Source: Paucibacter sp. Y2R2-4 (GTDB lineage Bacteria > Pseudomonadota > Gammaproteobacteria > Burkholderiales > Burkholderiaceae_C). From it: DNA of 64,000 nt. The notes beneath the pieces are model-generated. The model had not been told where the DNA came from. It searched no databases and worked only from the letters and a program-made list of their open reading frames with translations. Made by a program: the position numbers and the translations under genes. The DNA lies in contig NZ_JAJIRO010000002.1 in assembly GCF_025717535.1 (NCBI RefSeq), positions 248,001-312,000 of the forward strand, in the 5' to 3' direction. Shown piece after piece: positions 8,659 through 19,102 of the stretch (within the stretch, counting starts at the first letter, position 1; every line of letters starts with the position of its first letter).

Positions 8659-9367
8659 GTTGTCGCCGTAAGTATTTGATTTGTCTGATTTTACCTGGGT
8701 AGCCCGAGACAAAGGCTCCGAGCGCTGAAGACAAGTCATACAAGAAGCGATGCGGGACAAGAAGATCGGCGGTTTGCCAGTCTTCTTGCGTAGTGATGAT
8801 GAACAAAATTGGTGATGCAACGTGCGGTTGCCGGAAGCGGGCCTTGTCCCCATGTGACAAGGCGGCCTCGGGTGCTGCGCGGCAGAGCAATGTAGAACGA
8901 GCCACGCCGCGTGCAGTCCCAATTGACTGTACGAGGCACCAGACAAGGTTTTTTGGGGCGTGAGGCCGGTCGATCAAGAGTCTGACCGCCTCAGCCCAGC
9001 GTCCAACAGTCCGCACGGATGATTTCCTTCACTCCCCTCACCCCCCACCGCTCATCAGCACTGCCCCGGCCGAATGCCGGCGAGGCCGTGCTGCCTTGCC
9101 GTGGCCGGGCCGCGCAGCTCAGGGCTGCGTGTTCATGGGACGGGACCTCCGCGCCGACTGTCATGTCGCAAGCGCCAACGCTGGCCATTTGATCGCACTC
9201 CGATCACGGTCAGTCCAGGGCGATTCCTTCCTCGGTTCCTCCACATTGCCCGTGCATCGATGTGTTGCCGCCAGGGCCCGAATCCGGGCTCGAGCGGTGA
9301 CGTGATGCTGCGCGTGTGCCGGCCGGACTAGAACTCCGTCCGCTCACGCGTTTGAGGAGTGATGACG
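8659..9367. other. 700-base intergenic region between rluC and rne
   Basis: No convincing gene on either strand. It must hold the promoters of rluC and rne. A TATAAT lies at 8641-8646 on the plus strand, inside rluC, but has no good -35 partner. The half near rne is GC-rich with small hairpins, for example GCCCG-AATC-CGGGC at 9276-9289. In E. coli a long rne leader mediates RNase E autoregulation; a similar role here is inference, because no conserved element could be matched by eye. Confidence 0.4.
9354..9359 (+). promoter_or_regulatory. rne ribosome binding site
   Basis: GAGGAG lies eight bases before the ATG at 9368. It overlaps the GTG at 9359 and is only two bases from the ATG at 9362. 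Spacing therefore points to 9368, which also gives the family start MKRMLIN. Confidence 0.75.
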
Positions 9368-12300
9368 ATGAAACGCATGCTGATCAATGCGACGCAGCCG
9401 GAAGAACGGCGCCTCGCAATCGTTGATGGCCAAAAACTGCTCGATTTCGAAACCGAAATCGAAGGCCGCGAGCAACGCAAGGGCAATATCTACAAGGCCG
9501 TGGTCACCCGCGTTGAGCCTTCGCTGGAAGCCTGTTTTGTGGACTACGGCGAAGACCGCCACGGCTTCCTGCCCTTCAAGGAAATTGCCCGCCAATATTT
9601 CCGCGAAGGCGTGGACGTGCGCTCGGCACGCATCCAAGACGCCATCAAGGAAGGCCAGGAACTGCTGGTCCAGGTTGAAAAAGAAGAGCGTGGCAACAAG
9701 GGCGCAGCCCTGACCACCTTTGTCTCTCTGGCCGGCCGCTACTTGGTGCTGATGCCCAACAACCCCCGCGGCGGTGGCGTTTCGCGCCGCATCGAGGGTG
9801 AAGACCGTGAAGAGCTGAAAGAGAACCTCGACCAGCTCGAATACCCCAAGGGCATGAGCTTGATCGCTCGCACCGCAGGCATCGGCCGCTCGGCAGCCGA
9901 ACTGCAGTGGGACCTGAACTACATGCTCAAGCTCTGGACCGCCATCGACGATGCGGCCAAGGGTGGCAAGGGCGCCTACCTGATTTATCAGGAATCCAGC
10001 CTGGTGATCCGCGCGATCCGCGATTACTTCACCGCCGATGTCGGTGAAATCCTGATCGACACCGATGACCTGTTCGAACAGGCGCATCAATTCATGAACC
10101 ACGTGATGCCCGAGCAAGGCCATCGCGTGAAGCGCTACCGCGACGACGCGCCGCTGTTCAGCCGTTTCCAGATCGAACACCAGATCGAAACCGCCTTCAG
10201 CCGCACGGTCAACCTGCCCTCGGGCGGCGCCATCGTGATCGACCACACCGAAGCGCTGGTTTCGGTGGACGTCAACTCGGCCCGGTCGACACGCGGCAGC
10301 GACATCGAAGAAACCGCCACCCGCACCAATCTGGAAGCCGCCGATGAAATCGCGCGCCAGATGCGTTTGCGCGACCTGGGCGGCCTGATCGTGGTCGACT
10401 TCATCGACATGGAAGAGTCGAAGAACCGCCGCGAAGTTGAGCAGCGCCTGCGCGACGCGCTGCGCCCTGACCGCGCCCGCGTGCAGTTCGCCTCCATCAG
10501 CAAGTTCGGCCTGCTGGAAATGAGCCGCCAGCGCCTGCGCCCAAGCTTGAGCGACGGCAACCACATCACCTGCCCACGTTGCAACGGCACCGGCCACATC
10601 CGCGACACCGAGTCCAGCGCGCTGCAAATCCTGCGCATGGTTCAGGAAGAGTCGATGAAGGACAACACCGCCGCCGTGCATGTGCAAGTGCCGGTGGAAG
10701 TGACCTCCTTCTTGCTGAACGAAAAGCGCACCGAGATCACCAAGATCGAAATGAAGCAGCGCGTGACCGTGCTGCTGGTGCCCAACAAGCATCTCGAAAC
10801 GCCGAACTACAAGCTGGAACGCCTGCGCCACGACGACCCACGTCTGGAGAACCTGCAAGCCAGCTACACCATGATCGAAGAGCCGCAGGATGAGGTGGGC
10901 ATCACCCGCCGCAACGACGCGGCTGGCGACAAGGGCAAGAACAAGCAAGAGCCTGTGATCAAGGGCGTGCTGCCCGAGATGCCGCCTCCAACCCCGGTGG
11001 CTCCTGCACCCAAGGCTGAAGCTCCAAAAGCAGCCGCTCCGGCACCTGCCACTGCAGTTGCAGCAACTGCCTCGAGCGGTGGTTTCTTCGGCTGGATCAA
11101 GGGCCTGTTCGGCGTGGCCGCTCCGGCGCCTGCCGAAGCGCCTGCTGCCACTCCGGCCAAGTCGGCCGCTGGCGCTGATCGCAAGCGCGAAGGTGGACGT
11201 GACGGTGGCCGCGAAGGCGGTCGCGACGGTCGCGGCCGTGGTCGCAATGGCGAACGCGGTGGCGAGCGTGGAGCTGAGCGTGGTGATCGCGCTGAACGCG
11301 GTGATCGTGGCGAGCGCAATGCCAAGCGCGATGGCGCCCGCAGCGAGCGTCCGCAAGAAGCCCGCGGCGACAGCCGCCCTGAGGGCCAACGCGGTGAGCG
11401 TGCGGAACGCACTGAGCGTGGTGAGCCGCGTGGCGAGCGCAGCGATCGCAACGGCAATCGTCGCCCAGAGCGCAGCGAGCGCCCGGAAGCCGGTGCCGAG
11501 CAGCCGCGCGCCGAACGCAGTGAAGGCGGCCGCCGCCCGCGTGGTGACCGCGCGGAACGTGGCGAGCGCAACGAGCAGCGCAACAACGACGAGCAAGGCC
11601 TGAACAGTGCAGCCGCAGCGCTGCCAGTGCAAGCCCAGCTGATCGCTGATGCGCCGACTGGCTTTGCCGACACGCAAGCCGATGCCAACGCTGAAGCCTC
11701 CAACGAAGAGCGCCAAGGCCGTGGCCGTCGTCGTCGTCGTGGCGGTCGTGACCGCGAAGACGGTGGCGCAAGCAACGAGGCCCAGGTGTCTGCTGAAGGC
11801 CAAGAGGCCAACGCAGCTGAAGCCGGTTCGGCCCAGGCTGAAGAGGCTGGCGCGACTCGCGCCGAAGGCGAAGCCGATGGCCAAGGCGGCGAAGCGCGTC
11901 GTGGCCGCAACCGGGGCCGCGACCGCGTGCGCCGCGAGCGCCGCGATGACCAAGCCCCTGAGCTGAACGGAGACACTGCAGCCGCTGAAGTAGCGCCGCA
12001 AGCGGAAGCCACCAGCGAAGCTATCGTCGAGGCCGCGCCGGTCGCTGCAGCCGTGAACGCTGAAGTTGCAGCTCCGGTCGAAGCGGCACCGGCAGTCGCC
12101 GCAGCGCCTAGCCCAGCACCAGCCCCCGTCGCTGTAGCCGCCGTCGAGGCACCAGTGGCCCCAGCCGCTCCGGCTTTTGTGCTGGACCTCGACGCTCTGC
12201 AAGCGGTTGCCGCCTCCACCGGTCTGCAATGGGTCAACTCAGATGCTGAGAAGATTCGCGCCGCCCAGGAAGCGATTGCCGCCGAGCCCAAGCCAGTGCA

Positions 12301-12406
12301 TGTGCCGCGTGAACGCGTGGCCACAGTGCAGGCGGATGAAGGCCCGCTGGTCTTGGTCGAAACCCGCAAAGATCTGGCTCAGATCAAGCTGCCGTTTGAG
12401 CAGTGA
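9368..12406 (+). CDS. rne: RNase E
   Basis: Essential endoribonuclease for mRNA decay and rRNA/tRNA processing, acting at the inner membrane as scaffold of a degradosome. It has 1012 residues. The N-terminal catalytic half begins [10 protein letters not shown] and has an S1 domain ([20 protein letters not shown]), the metal ligands Asp301 ([11 protein letters not shown]) and Asp344 (VVDFIDM), and the zinc-link CPRCNGTGH at 402-405, all within two positions of E. coli numbering. The C-terminal half is low complexity. A short amphipathic stretch at about 571-580 ([11 protein letters not shown]) is placed like the E. coli membrane-binding segment A. A long Arg/Glu/Gly-rich tract follows, then Ala/Glu-rich sequence, then a conserved-looking end ([12 protein letters not shown]). 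Confidence 0.97.
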   Translation: MKRMLINATQPEERRLAIVDGQKLLDFETEIEGREQRKGNIYKAVVTRVEPSLEACFVDYGEDRHGFLPFKEIARQYFREGVDVRSARIQDAIKEGQELLVQVEKEERGNKGAALTTFVSLAGRYLVLMPNNPRGGGVSRRIEGEDREELKENLDQLEYPKGMSLIARTAGIGRSAAELQWDLNYMLKLWTAIDDAAKGGKGAYLIYQESSLVIRAIRDYFTADVGEILIDTDDLFEQAHQFMNHVMPEQGHRVKRYRDDAPLFSRFQIEHQIETAFSRTVNLPSGGAIVIDHTEALVSVDVNSARSTRGSDIEETATRTNLEAADEIARQMRLRDLGGLIVVDFIDMEESKNRREVEQRLRDALRPDRARVQFASISKFGLLEMSRQRLRPSLSDGNHITCPRCNGTGHIRDTESSALQILRMVQEESMKDNTAAVHVQVPVEVTSFLLNEKRTEITKIEMKQRVTVLLVPNKHLETPNYKLERLRHDDPRLENLQASYTMIEEPQDEVGITRRNDAAGDKGKNKQEPVIKGVLPEMPPPTPVAPAPKAEAPKAAAPAPATAVAATASSGGFFGWIKGLFGVAAPAPAEAPAATPAKSAAGADRKREGGRDGGREGGRDGRGRGRNGERGGERGAERGDRAERGDRGERNAKRDGARSERPQEARGDSRPEGQRGERAERTERGEPRGERSDRNGNRRPERSERPEAGAEQPRAERSEGGRRPRGDRAERGERNEQRNNDEQGLNSAAAALPVQAQLIADAPTGFADTQADANAEASNEERQGRGRRRRRGGRDREDGGASNEAQVSAEGQEANAAEAGSAQAEEAGATRAEGEADGQGGEARRGRNRGRDRVRRERRDDQAPELNGDTAAAEVAPQAEATSEAIVEAAPVAAAVNAEVAAPVEAAPAVAAAPSPAPAPVAVAAVEAPVAPAAPAFVLDLDALQAVAASTGLQWVNSDAEKIRAAQEAIAAEPKPVHVPRERVATVQADEGPLVLVETRKDLAQIKLPFEQ

Positions 12407-12467
12407 TAGGCCGATCGCGGCTTAATGGTTTGATTGCTTAAGCCCTTCAGCGCCGGCTGAACCAGCA

Positions 12468-12504
12468 ACGCCGCCGAGGCGCAAGCCCGGCGGCGTTTTC
12501 TTTT
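12468..12504 (+). terminator. Rho-independent terminator of rne
   Basis: ACGCCGCCG (12468-12476) pairs perfectly with CGGCGGCGT (12488-12496) across an 11-base loop, followed by TTTCTTTT. It lies 60 bases past the rne stop on the plus strand. Confidence 0.9.
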
Positions 12505-12575
12505 CATGAAACCTCTTCATTGACGCGCACCTGCCCTTCTCTCTCGAAGGCGCAGCCGCGAATCGAGAACTCCCC

Positions 12576-14129
12576 GTGACAGCAAGCAGCAGTACCCCAG
12601 TGGCCAAGATGCCACCCCAAATCCCCTACATCATCGGTAACGAAGGATGCGAGCGCTTCAGCTTCTACGGCATGCGCAACATCCTCACCGTCTTCCTGAT
12701 GACCAGCCTGCTTTTGGCCGTGCCCGAGCCTCTGCGCAAAGGCGAGGCCAAAGAGGTCTTCCACACCTTTGTGATTGGCGTGTACTTTTTCCCGCTGCTG
12801 GGTGGCTGGTTGGCCGACCGCTTCTTCGGCAAGTACAACACCATCTTCTGGCTCAGCCTGGTCTACTGCGCCGGCCATGCCTGTTTGGCGATCTTTGAGA
12901 ACAATATTCGCGGCTTCTACACCGGCCTGTTCTTGATTGCCTTGGGCTCGGGCGGCATCAAGCCGCTGGTCAGCTCTTTTGTGGGCGACCAGTTCGACAA
13001 GAGCAATCGCTCGCTGGCGCAAAAGGTCTTTGATGGCTTTTACTGGATCATCAACTTCGGCAGCTTCTTTGCTTCGCTCTTGATGCCGCTGCTGCTGAAG
13101 AACTTTGGCGCCAGCGTGGCCTTCGGTATCCCCGGCGTTTTCATGTTCATCGCCACCATGATTTTCTGGATGGGTCGCCGCAAGTATGTGCACGTCAAGC
13201 CCACGGCCAAAGACGACCCCAACAGCTTTCTCAAGGTAGTCCTAACAGCCCTAAAAACCCCTCGCCCCGGACAGCTCAATTTGGGCTTGTTCACGGCCTG
13301 GGCCGGTGTCGTCTTGGCCGCGCTGAGCCTGGTGCTGCTGAAGCCCACAGGCATCGTGCCGGCCTTGTGCTCGGCCCTGGTCTTGGTGATGGGTTTTGGC
13401 GGCTTTGGCGCTTGGCTGCAACTCGATCGGGCCACAGCCAAGCATGGCGCCGAAGCCGTGCAAGGCGTACGCACCGTGTTGCAACTGCTGGTCTTGTTTG
13501 CGCTGGTCACGCCGTTCTGGTCCTTGTTCGATCAAAAGGCTTCGACCTGGGTCTTGCAGGCCGATCAGATGAGCAAGCCTGAATGGTTCCAGTCGTCCAT
13601 GATGCAGGCGCTAAACCCGGCCTTGGTGATGCTGCTGATCCCTTTCAACAATATGGTGCTCTACCCCTTGCTGGAGCGCATGGGATTGCGCATCACCGCG
13701 CTGCGACGCATGGGCGCTGGCATTGCGCTCTCAGGCCTGGCCTGGATCGTGGTGGGCGGCCTGCAACTCTGGATTGACCAGGGCCAGGGCATCAGCATTG
13801 TTTGGCAGATCTTGCCCTATGCCATCCTGACCATGGGCGAAGTCTTGGTGTCTGCAACCGGCCTTGAATTCGCCTACAGCCAAGCGCCACTGGCCATGAA
13901 GGGTGTGATCACCAGCTTTTGGAATCTCTCAGTGACGATTGGCAATCTCTGGGTGCTGTTGGCCAATAGCAGCGTCAAGAGCGAGGCAGCCACGGCCTAT
14001 ATCCAAACCACCGGTTTGAGCGTCACCGCCTTCCAGATGTTCTTCTTCGCTGGCTTCGCACTGCTGGCGGCATTGGCGTTTGCCATCAAGGCACGTAGCT
14101 ATTCGATGGTCAACAACTACAGAGACTGA
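12576..14129 (+). CDS. POT/PTR2-family proton-coupled oligopeptide transporter
   Basis: A 517-residue inner-membrane transporter that would import di- and tripeptides with protons. The family ExxER motif is at Glu23-Gly-Cys-Glu26-Arg27 in helix 1 (GNEGCERFSFYGMRN). A PTR2-like signature follows around helices 2 to 5 (YFFPLLGGWLADRFFGKY; ALGSGGIKPLVSSFVGDQF). About 14 hydrophobic helices can be counted, as in bacterial POTs with the extra helix pair. The start is a GTG at 12576; an ATG at 12609 (MPPQIPY) is a good alternative because it begins just before helix 1. The gene appears monocistronic, between the rne terminator and a convergent nagZ. Confidence 0.9.
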   Translation: MTASSSTPVAKMPPQIPYIIGNEGCERFSFYGMRNILTVFLMTSLLLAVPEPLRKGEAKEVFHTFVIGVYFFPLLGGWLADRFFGKYNTIFWLSLVYCAGHACLAIFENNIRGFYTGLFLIALGSGGIKPLVSSFVGDQFDKSNRSLAQKVFDGFYWIINFGSFFASLLMPLLLKNFGASVAFGIPGVFMFIATMIFWMGRRKYVHVKPTAKDDPNSFLKVVLTALKTPRPGQLNLGLFTAWAGVVLAALSLVLLKPTGIVPALCSALVLVMGFGGFGAWLQLDRATAKHGAEAVQGVRTVLQLLVLFALVTPFWSLFDQKASTWVLQADQMSKPEWFQSSMMQALNPALVMLLIPFNNMVLYPLLERMGLRITALRRMGAGIALSGLAWIVVGGLQLWIDQGQGISIVWQILPYAILTMGEVLVSATGLEFAYSQAPLAMKGVITSFWNLSVTIGNLWVLLANSSVKSEAATAYIQTTGLSVTAFQMFFFAGFALLAALAFAIKARSYSMVNNYRD

Positions 14130-14491
14130 GTCTCAACCCTAGCTCAGTTCTCTTGCAGGCTTGATTGAGTTGGCATGACGAACGTATTGAATCTGAGCGC
14201 CTTCCGGCTTGGCGTTGATCAGGCCACATAGACTCGTGGCAGACGCCCATCGATGGAACTGCCGAGTGGCGTCGGGGGTGGAATTCCGCGAGGTAAAGGA
14301 GGAGCCGACGCCTGCAAGGCGGCGGCGGGGGACTGAGCTCGGACTCAAGGCGTCCTGAGGACGGCTTGAGCCTAGCGAAGGGCTGGGCCACTGGACCAGA
14401 CAGGAGCGGACCAGAGTGCCCAAGCGGCCTGATCAACTCCCATTCGGCCGACAGAAAGCGCAGACGACAGGTAAGCGCGGCTCTACTTGCG
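14130..14491. other. 362-base convergent intergenic region
   Basis: It lies between the stops of the POT transporter and nagZ. Frames in all directions lack the codon pattern of the neighbours, so no gene is called. The stretch is Gly/Pro-codon rich by chance and holds one strong palindrome at 14344-14370. No T-run terminator was found for either gene. Confidence 0.5.
14344..14370. repeat. 27-base near-perfect palindrome
   Basis: CTCAAG-G-CGTCCT (14344-14356) faces AGGACG-G-CTTGAG (14358-14370) around a single central G, with one G/G mismatch in each arm. It has no T-run, so it reads as a REP-like element or a protein-binding site rather than a classical terminator. Confidence 0.6.
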
Positions 14492-15577
14492 TCAGGCCAA
14501 CTGCTGCAAAGCCTGGTGGTAAGCCGGATCGTGCATCAGCTCATCCCAAGTCAAGGGAGCCTTCTCCGGCAAGATCAGCTGGCGTCGACCTTCGCTTTCG
14601 GCACTGGGTGACCATCGTCCTTGCTGGGCCGCTTCGCTCAACTCTTGCAGCACCGCATCAATCACCTGACCGTCTACCTCAACGGACTGGTTGCACAGCA
14701 AGGCCAAATCACAGCCCGCATGCAAAGCGGCAATCGCCGCCTCGGTAAAGCCAATCTCGCGCCCCTCCAAGACTCGCGCGCCACGCATGCCAAGGTCATC
14801 GCTGAAGATCAGGCCACCAAAGCCCAAGCGCTCGCGCAAGATTTCTTGCAACCAACGGGCGCTGAAACCGGCTGGACGGGTGTCGACCTTGGGATAGATC
14901 ACATGGGCCGGCATCACCGCCGACAGGCTCAAGTTCAGCCATTCAAAGGGCTTGGCATCCTCGGCCAGGATCGCCTTAAGGCTGCGCCGATCAACGGGCA
15001 CATCCACATGCGAGTCCGCCTTCACGAAACCATGCCCAGGGAAATGCTTGCCGCAACTGCCCATGCCTGCGATCAACAAACCGTGGGCGACGCTCTTGGC
15101 CAAGAGTGCCACCACGCGAGGGTCGCGATGGAAGCTGCGCTCACCGATCACCGAGCTCTCGCCGTAGTCCAGGTCCAGCACCGGGGCAAAACTCAAATCA
15201 ACGCCGCAGGCGCGTAGCTCAGACCCCATGACATAACCCGCAGCCGTTGCGGCCTGGGTCGCGGCCATGGCGTCTTCCATCCACAAAGCACCCAGGCTGC
15301 GCATGGGCGGCAAATGGGTAAAACCATCGCTGCGAAAACGCTGCACACGCCCGCCTTCATGGTCCACCGCAATCAACAAGTCTGGCCGGATCGATTTGAT
15401 CTCAGACGTCAGCAGGGTCAGCTGCGCACGGCTCTCAAAATTGCGCGCAAACAAAATCAGGCCGCCGACCAGGCGGTGAGCCAAACGTCGACGCTCGATC
15501 TTGCTGAGGCTTAAGCCCGCCACATCAATGATCAAAGGCGAATGAGCGTGGGTTGACATGGCGAAGGCGTCCTTCAT
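14492..15577 (-). CDS. nagZ: NagZ beta-N-acetylhexosaminidase
   Basis: Cytosolic GH3 enzyme of peptidoglycan recycling that removes GlcNAc from GlcNAc-anhydroMurNAc peptides. It has 361 residues, the usual size. Visible motifs are [11 protein letters not shown] near 71, GKHFPGHG near 176 with the Asp188-x-His190 pair serving as general acid, and [11 protein letters not shown] with the nucleophile at Asp260. Its product anhydroMurNAc-peptide can induce AmpC beta-lactamase where AmpR exists, but neither gene is in the window. The ATG at 15577 overlaps the acpS stop as ATGA. It is the last gene of the long leftward operon. Confidence 0.95.
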   Translation of the reverse strand: MKDAFAMSTHAHSPLIIDVAGLSLSKIERRRLAHRLVGGLILFARNFESRAQLTLLTSEIKSIRPDLLIAVDHEGGRVQRFRSDGFTHLPPMRSLGALWMEDAMAATQAATAAGYVMGSELRACGVDLSFAPVLDLDYGESSVIGERSFHRDPRVVALLAKSVAHGLLIAGMGSCGKHFPGHGFVKADSHVDVPVDRRSLKAILAEDAKPFEWLNLSLSAVMPAHVIYPKVDTRPAGFSARWLQEILRERLGFGGLIFSDDLGMRGARVLEGREIGFTEAAIAALHAGCDLALLCNQSVEVDGQVIDAVLQELSEAAQQGRWSPSAESEGRRQLILPEKAPLTWDELMHDPAYHQALQQLA

Positions 15578-15969
15578 TCTTTGGTTTCAACCACCACAAA
15601 ACTGGTGGCGTAATCGGTTTCATCGCTGACGCTGACATGCGCCTTCAAGCCCTTGGCATCAAACCAAGCGGCGAGGCCGTTGTGCAGGCGAATCTCAGGC
15701 TTGCCGCTGGGGGCTTTGACGATCTCGCAGTCTCGCCAAGTCATGGGCATGCGCATGCCCATGCCGATAGCTTTGGAGAAGGCCTCTTTGGCCGAGAAGC
15801 GAGTGGCCAGATAAGCGACGCCACGCGCCGCCACCCGGGCGCTGCGCTCCCGGAAGACCTGCATCTCATGCGGCCCCAAGACCTTTTCGGCGAAACGCTC
15901 ACCGCGGCGCTCAAGGGTGTCGCGAATACGGCGGATGTCGCAGACGTCGGTGCCGATGCCGTAAATCAT
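15574..15969 (-). CDS. acpS: AcpS holo-ACP synthase
   Basis: Transfers 4'-phosphopantetheine from CoA to the serine of acyl carrier protein, activating it for fatty-acid synthesis. It has 131 residues. The Mg-binding residues are Asp8 (MIYGIGTD) and Glu62 in [12 protein letters not shown]. It overlaps the upstream GNAT gene by four bases. Its target AcpP is encoded 12 kb away in the fab cluster of this window. Confidence 0.96.
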   Translation of the reverse strand: MIYGIGTDVCDIRRIRDTLERRGERFAEKVLGPHEMQVFRERSARVAARGVAYLATRFSAKEAFSKAIGMGMRMPMTWRDCEIVKAPSGKPEIRLHNGLAAWFDAKGLKAHVSVSDETDYATSFVVVETKE

Positions 15970-16502
15970 GCTTCGGGCTCCAAAGCGGGCCAGCCCAGCA
16001 ACTCATTGCGATGCTGCTGCCCGCCTAACTCGAACCACGCCTCGCCCCAAGACAAAGCGCCTTCGCGGCGGTAAAAGCGCAAAGCGCCTTCATTGCCAAC
16101 CCAGGCGCTCAGCCACAAGGCGCGATCAGGCCATTCCTGGCGGGCCTGATGCAAAAGCTTGAGGCCCAAGCCCTGCCCCTGGCTGTGCGGCGACACATAC
16201 AAACGCTTGAGTTCCACGGCAGGCCCGGACAGTTGCACAGGACACACCGCGCTGTCATCCAAATGCGCCCAAGCCAGCAAGGTATCGCCGCGCTCAATCA
16301 GCCAATGGCGATTCAAGTCGATGGACTGACGCAGCAGTTGCTCATCAAAGTCACGCTTCAAAAACTCGGCCACCGTGCTGTTCACGCCGCCCTCGGCCGC
16401 GTAGCGGTCCAGCCAAACCCAGCGGGCCAGTGCGGCAATACGCAAGGCATCCTCCGGCTGAGCCAGGCGCATATCAAGAAAGTTCGAGGGGGTCTTGCTC
16501 AT
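15966..16502 (-). CDS. GNAT-family N-acetyltransferase
   Basis: A 178-residue acetyltransferase. The acetyl-CoA pyrophosphate loop is visible as [11 protein letters not shown], preceded by the beta4 strand [13 protein letters not shown]-terminal [13 protein letters not shown] stretch matches the usual V/N..A...Y.k.GF end of the domain. The substrate is unknown. It sits between pdxJ and acpS with a 4-base overlap to acpS and an 8-base gap to pdxJ, so it is cotranscribed with housekeeping genes. It may be a stable but non-essential insertion in this operon. Confidence 0.8.
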   Translation of the reverse strand: MSKTPSNFLDMRLAQPEDALRIAALARWVWLDRYAAEGGVNSTVAEFLKRDFDEQLLRQSIDLNRHWLIERGDTLLAWAHLDDSAVCPVQLSGPAVELKRLYVSPHSQGQGLGLKLLHQARQEWPDRALWLSAWVGNEGALRFYRREGALSWGEAWFELGGQQHRNELLGWPALEPEA

Positions 16503-16510
16503 CGTTCAGT

Positions 16511-17302
16511 TCAAGGGGCATAGGCGCGCTGAATGCAGCGCTGGTAGTCGCGCACGGTCTCGGTGTAACCCAACTCCAGCGCATCGGCCACCAAGGCGTG
16601 ACCGATCGAGACCTCTTGCACGCCGGGCACGGCCTGCAGAAAGCGGGTCAGGTTGTCGCGATTCAAGTCATGGCCCGCATTGATCCCCAGGCCCACAGCC
16701 AAAGCGACCTCGGCCGTGCGAGTGAAGCCTGCCAGCACTTCGGCCTCACGCTCTGTGCCATAAGCACTGGCATAGGTCTCGGTATAGAGCTCTACCCGAT
16801 CCGCGCCCAACTCGGCCACGAAAGCCATCGCCTCCGGCACCGGGTCCATGAACAGGCTGACACGCACGCCACAAGCCTTGGCTTCCGCCACCAAGGGGCG
16901 CAGCCGCTCCATATCGGCAGGGAACTGCCAGCCGTGGTCCGAGGTGAACTGATCCTCGGAGTCCGGCACAAAAGTCACCTGGTGCGGCCGCACGCTGCGC
17001 ACAAAGTCCATCAGGTTCTGGGTCGGGTTGCCCTCGATGTTGTACTCGGCATGGGGCCAGGCCTGCATCAAGGCCGCCAAGTCATGAACGTCTTGGCTGC
17101 GAATGTGACGTGCATCGGGACGAGGATGCACGGTGATGCCTTGCGCACCGGCCAACAAGCAAGCCTCAGCCGCACGCAGCACGCTGGGAATTCCCAGATG
17201 GCGGGTATTGCGCAGCAAGGCCACCTTGTTGACGTTGACAGACAGGGCGCAGCGCAAGGCGCCATGCAATGACGATGATTCGGGGGCAAGCAAGGGGTTC
17301 AT
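16511..17302 (-). CDS. pdxJ: PdxJ pyridoxine 5'-phosphate synthase
   Basis: Condenses 1-deoxyxylulose 5-phosphate with 3-amino-2-oxopropyl phosphate to make pyridoxine 5'-phosphate, the last ring-forming step of DXP-dependent vitamin B6 synthesis. It is a TIM barrel of 263 residues. Family markers are SVNVNKVALLRNTR at the first strand, ITVHPRPDARHI, EYNIEGNPT, VTFVPDSEDQFTSDHGW and GINAGHDLNRDNL. The start is the ATG at 17302; the codon before it is TTG. It lies downstream of recO in the same direction. Confidence 0.96.
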   Translation of the reverse strand: MNPLLAPESSSLHGALRCALSVNVNKVALLRNTRHLGIPSVLRAAEACLLAGAQGITVHPRPDARHIRSQDVHDLAALMQAWPHAEYNIEGNPTQNLMDFVRSVRPHQVTFVPDSEDQFTSDHGWQFPADMERLRPLVAEAKACGVRVSLFMDPVPEAMAFVAELGADRVELYTETYASAYGTEREAEVLAGFTRTAEVALAVGLGINAGHDLNRDNLTRFLQAVPGVQEVSIGHALVADALELGYTETVRDYQRCIQRAYAP

Positions 17303-17323
17303 CAAAAACTCTCGGTCGTTTGT

Positions 17324-17345
17324 CGATGCCCACTTGAGGGCATCG
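17324..17345. repeat. 8-bp perfect hairpin between recO and pdxJ
   Basis: CGATGCCC and GGGCATCG face each other around a 6-base loop in the 52-base gap between the recO stop and the pdxJ start. There is no T-run. It may adjust expression or mRNA stability between the two halves of the operon. Confidence 0.45.
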
Positions 17346-17354
17346 ATCGGATGA

Positions 17355-18131
17355 TCAATCGCTCAGCTTTTGCAGGTCCAGCATCACCTGACGGGTGCGC
17401 AGCGGGCGCTGCCCCAGATGATAGTGAAGCAAGCTGCGCAAGCTGCTGCGCAGAGCCGGCAAAATTCCAGCACAAGCGTGACGCAGCGCAGCCATGCTGC
17501 CGTGCAAGAGCGCAGCCTGCAAGTGCACCAACTCATGGCCGCTGAAACTGGCCGCATCAGCCACAGGCGCCACGACGCCAGCCTCGGCATTCAGGGCGTA
17601 GCGTCGGTCTGGATGCAGCGGCGCCTGGGTGACCGTGGACAAACTCAGGTCAGGCAACAAACCCAACTCCCGCAACAAACGCAACTCAAAAGCGCGCAGG
17701 GCCGCTTGCGACTGCGCATCTTCATTGGCATGCAAGTGCGGCAAGGTGTCCGCATAGGCCTCAAACAAGTGCGGATGTGGGTCTTGTCGAGCCAAGAGCT
17801 TCAGCAACAACTCATTGAGGTAATAACCTGAAAACAGAGCAGCGCCGGCGGGCAAGGTACTGCCGCCCACCCATTCGGCGCCGCGCAGGCCGACCACTTC
17901 GGCACCACCATCTTCTGGCGCGGATTTCGACGGTTTACTTAGGCTCACCTGAATGCGCTGGAAGGGCAACAAGACCGCACGCAGCTGCGAGTAAGGCCGC
18001 TTGGCCCCCTTGGCGACCACGGCCAAACGCCCCTGTTCACGGGTGAACAGATCCAGAATCAGACTGGACTCGCTCCAGTCATAGTGATGCAGGACAAAGG
18101 CCTGCTGAACGCTGGGTGAGCGTGATTTCAC
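17355..18131 (-). CDS. recO: RecO recombination mediator
   Basis: DNA repair protein that with RecR loads RecA onto SSB-coated single strands in the RecF pathway. It has 258 residues. The N-terminal OB fold begins with [35 protein letters not shown], and the rest is the helical domain with [19 protein letters not shown]. The start is a GTG at 18131 that overlaps the era stop as GTGA, which is typical of this gene pair. A frame open further upstream inside era was not used. The zinc-binding cysteines of some RecO proteins are absent. Confidence 0.93.
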   Translation of the reverse strand: MKSRSPSVQQAFVLHHYDWSESSLILDLFTREQGRLAVVAKGAKRPYSQLRAVLLPFQRIQVSLSKPSKSAPEDGGAEVVGLRGAEWVGGSTLPAGAALFSGYYLNELLLKLLARQDPHPHLFEAYADTLPHLHANEDAQSQAALRAFELRLLRELGLLPDLSLSTVTQAPLHPDRRYALNAEAGVVAPVADAASFSGHELVHLQAALLHGSMAALRHACAGILPALRSSLRSLLHYHLGQRPLRTRQVMLDLQKLSD

Positions 18132-19075
18132 TCGTAACCGTAGGTCCGCAAATGCTCTTCGGTATCCGCCCAACCGGAACGGACCTTGACCCATAACTCC
18201 AGGAACACGCGGCCTTGCATCAGATGCTCCAGCTCTTGGCGGGCCTCGGAACCGATGCGCTTCAAACGTTCGCCGCCCTGGCCAATGATCATGCCCTTGT
18301 GAGCGTCACGCTCCACCACGATGGAGGCCGAGATGCGGCGCAGCTCGCCCTCGTCTTCCCATTTGTCGATGATGACGGTCGAGGTGTAGGGCAATTCATC
18401 GCCGGTCAAGCGGAACAGCTTCTCACGAATGATTTCGCTGGCCAGGAATTTCTCGGAGCGATCGGTAAGCGCGTCTTCCTCATAAAACCAACCCTGCTCG
18501 GGCAGGTAAGGTTTGAGGATCTTGAACAGGCGAGCGACGTCGGCTTCTTTTTTGGCCGAGAGCGGCACGAACTCGCTGAAGTTGCGGCGCTCCTGCATGC
18601 TTTTGAGCCAAGGCGCCAGTTCGGCGCGGCGCTGCACCGCATCGAGCTTGTTGGCAATCATCACCACCGGCTTGTCTTCGGGCAGCAAGGACAAAACCTT
18701 GGCATCGTCCAGACCGAAACGCCCGGCTTCCAACACATAGAGCACCAGGTCCACATCGCCCAGCACGCTGTGCACCGTGCGGTTCAGGTTGCGGTTGAGT
18801 GCCGCGTTATGCTTCATCTGGAAGCCCGGCGTGTCGACGAAGACGAACTGGGCCTCTTCCACCGTGCGAACGCCGGTGATGCGATGCCGGGTGGTCTGAG
18901 CCTTGTCCGAGGTGATGCTGACCTTTTGGCCCACCAGAGCGTTCAGCAGCGTCGATTTTCCGACGTTGGGGCGGCCCACGATGGCGATCAGACCGCAGCG
19001 CTGAGGTAAAGCCTCTTTGGCGTCGGCCGTGCTGTCCGTCGAATTGGCGTCCAGCGGCTTTGTGTTTTCAGTCAT
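18128..19075 (-). CDS. era: Era GTPase
   Basis: Essential GTPase for 30S subunit maturation and 16S rRNA 3'-end processing. It has 315 residues. The G domain shows G1 [10 protein letters not shown]3 DTPGFQ and G4 NKLD. The C-terminal KH domain has the [15 protein letters not shown] loop. A slightly longer N-terminus than E. coli Era (Asn/Asp/Ala-rich, first 24 residues) is probably disordered. It lies 27 bases downstream of rnc, its usual partner. Confidence 0.97.
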   Translation of the reverse strand: MTENTKPLDANSTDSTADAKEALPQRCGLIAIVGRPNVGKSTLLNALVGQKVSITSDKAQTTRHRITGVRTVEEAQFVFVDTPGFQMKHNAALNRNLNRTVHSVLGDVDLVLYVLEAGRFGLDDAKVLSLLPEDKPVVMIANKLDAVQRRAELAPWLKSMQERRNFSEFVPLSAKKEADVARLFKILKPYLPEQGWFYEEDALTDRSEKFLASEIIREKLFRLTGDELPYTSTVIIDKWEDEGELRRISASIVVERDAHKGMIIGQGGERLKRIGSEARQELEHLMQGRVFLELWVKVRSGWADTEEHLRTYGYE

Positions 19076-19102
19076 GGTTTGGGCGGCGCGGAGCCGGCTC
19101 CT

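Noticed and set aside
9344-12229. Open frame of 961 codons antisense to rne
   Set aside because: It exists because the GC-rich repetitive rne tail and strong codon bias suppress stops on the opposite strand. The translation is low complexity and has no family likeness.
14110-14436. Short frames between the POT transporter and nagZ
   Set aside because: Pro/Ser/Arg-rich translations with no codon bias and overlapping each other.
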